Source: Citrobacter braakii
GTDB taxonomy: Bacteria > Pseudomonadota > Gammaproteobacteria > Enterobacterales > Enterobacteriaceae
Assembly (NCBI RefSeq): GCF_002075345.1
Contig: NZ_NAEW01000003.1
Span: forward strand, 62,001-126,000
Reading direction: 5' to 3'
Length of the DNA: 64,000 bases
Below are positions 63,529 to 64,000 of the stretch, in pieces. A model generated the notes under the pieces. That model was given only the letters and a program-made list of their open reading frames with translations. It was not told where the DNA came from and searched no databases. The translations under genes and the position numbers were made by a program. Position 1 is the first letter of the stretch. The number at the start of each line of letters is the position of its first letter.

Positions 63529-64000
63529 TTATTTCAGCGTTGACTGCGCCCAGATAATACCGCTGGCATATTCCGGCGGCAGCAGGGGGATAAGCGCTTC
63601 CAGCGTCGCACTAAGACGCGCGGTATCGCTGTCGCTCAGGTTCAGGTGTCCCACCTTACGCCCTTCACGCACCTCTTTGTCATACCAATGCAGATGCACC
63701 AGCGGCAGTTTCAGCCAGTCGTAGTTCAGGTCGCTACCAATCAGATTTACCATCACCGAAGGAGTGTTCACTACCGGCGTGGGTAACGGCAGGTTGGTAA
63801 TGGCGCGCAGGTGCAGCTCAAACTGGCTGATGCTGGCACCGTTTTGCGTCCAGTGCCCGCTGTTGTGCACGCGTGGAGCCAGTTCGTTAATCAGCAGACC
63901 TTCCGGGGTGATGAAACATTCCATCGCCATCACGCCGACATAGCCCAGCTCCTGCATGATGGCTGAGAGCATCGCTTCGGCCTGTTTCTGCTGTTTGTCG
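63529..64000 (-). CDS. purK: 5-(carboxyamino)imidazole ribonucleotide synthase, 3' part
   Basis: About 157 C-terminal residues are seen; the frame stays open to the right edge, so the start lies outside the window. The ATP-grasp features GYVGVMAMECFITPEGLLINELAPRVHNSGHWT are those of PurK, with the Glu and Asn that bind magnesium. It carboxylates AIR with ATP and bicarbonate in purine synthesis. It is normally the second gene of purEK. It ends 97 bases before the mnmH start region. Confidence 0.95.
   Translation of the reverse strand, partial: DKQQKQAEAMLSAIMQELGYVGVMAMECFITPEGLLINELAPRVHNSGHWTQNGASISQFELHLRAITNLPLPTPVVNTPSVMVNLIGSDLNYDWLKLPLVHLHWYDKEVREGRKVGHLNLSDSDTARLSATLEALIPLLPPEYASGIIWAQSTLK

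Overview
The window is a stretch of enterobacterial core chromosome. Gene order from ybaY to purK, protein sequences very close to those of E. coli and Salmonella, a 4.5S RNA gene, a ChiX small RNA and enterobacterial REP-type repeats all point to Enterobacteriaceae. Several traits are Salmonella-like or Citrobacter-like rather than E. coli K-12-like: rpmE2-rpmJ2 beside pdeB, yczR/yczE, sfbABC before mnmH, and a haem-uptake operon between copA and cueR. Citrobacter is my best guess; this is inference from memory of gene order, not a database match.

Layout. 1-7.4 kb: ybaY, ybaZ (atl), ffs, an unrecognised two-gene unit (1485-1951), divergent yczR/yczE, ybaA, pdeB, the zinc-independent ribosomal pair rpmE2-rpmJ2 behind a Zur-like palindrome, and ylaC. 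7.4-18 kb: maa, hha-tomB, the acrAB efflux operon with divergent acrR, and mscK. 18-29 kb: rsmS, priC, ybaN, apt, dnaX (programmed frameshift), ybaB-recR, htpG (heat-shock promoter), adk, hemH, aes, gsk. 29-38.9 kb: ybaL, fsr, ushA, ybaK, chiX, ybaP, copA (second programmed frameshift, CueR-type promoter). 38.9-46.3 kb: a seven-gene haem operon (TonB receptor, periplasmic binder, ChuW, ChuX, ChuY, permease, ATPase) behind a Fur-like box, without chuS. 46.5-49.8 kb: cueR and two secreted proteins of unknown role. 49.8-58.2 kb: ybbJ-qmcA, fetAB, cnoX, ybbO, tesA, ybbA-ybbP. 58.4-64 kb: a porin, the MetNIQ-like sfbABC transporter, mnmH, and the 3' part of purK, which runs off the right edge.

Metal handling recurs: haem import and anaerobic haem breakdown, haem synthesis (hemH), iron export (fetAB), copper export with its sensor (copA, cueR), and zinc-sparing ribosomal proteins. 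No insertion sequence, prophage, tRNA or CRISPR array was seen. The least explained parts are the RHH-like pair at 1485-1951, the secreted pair at 46936-49766, and the haem operon, whose receptor lacks the usual haem-receptor signature. No clearly new system could be proven from sequence alone.
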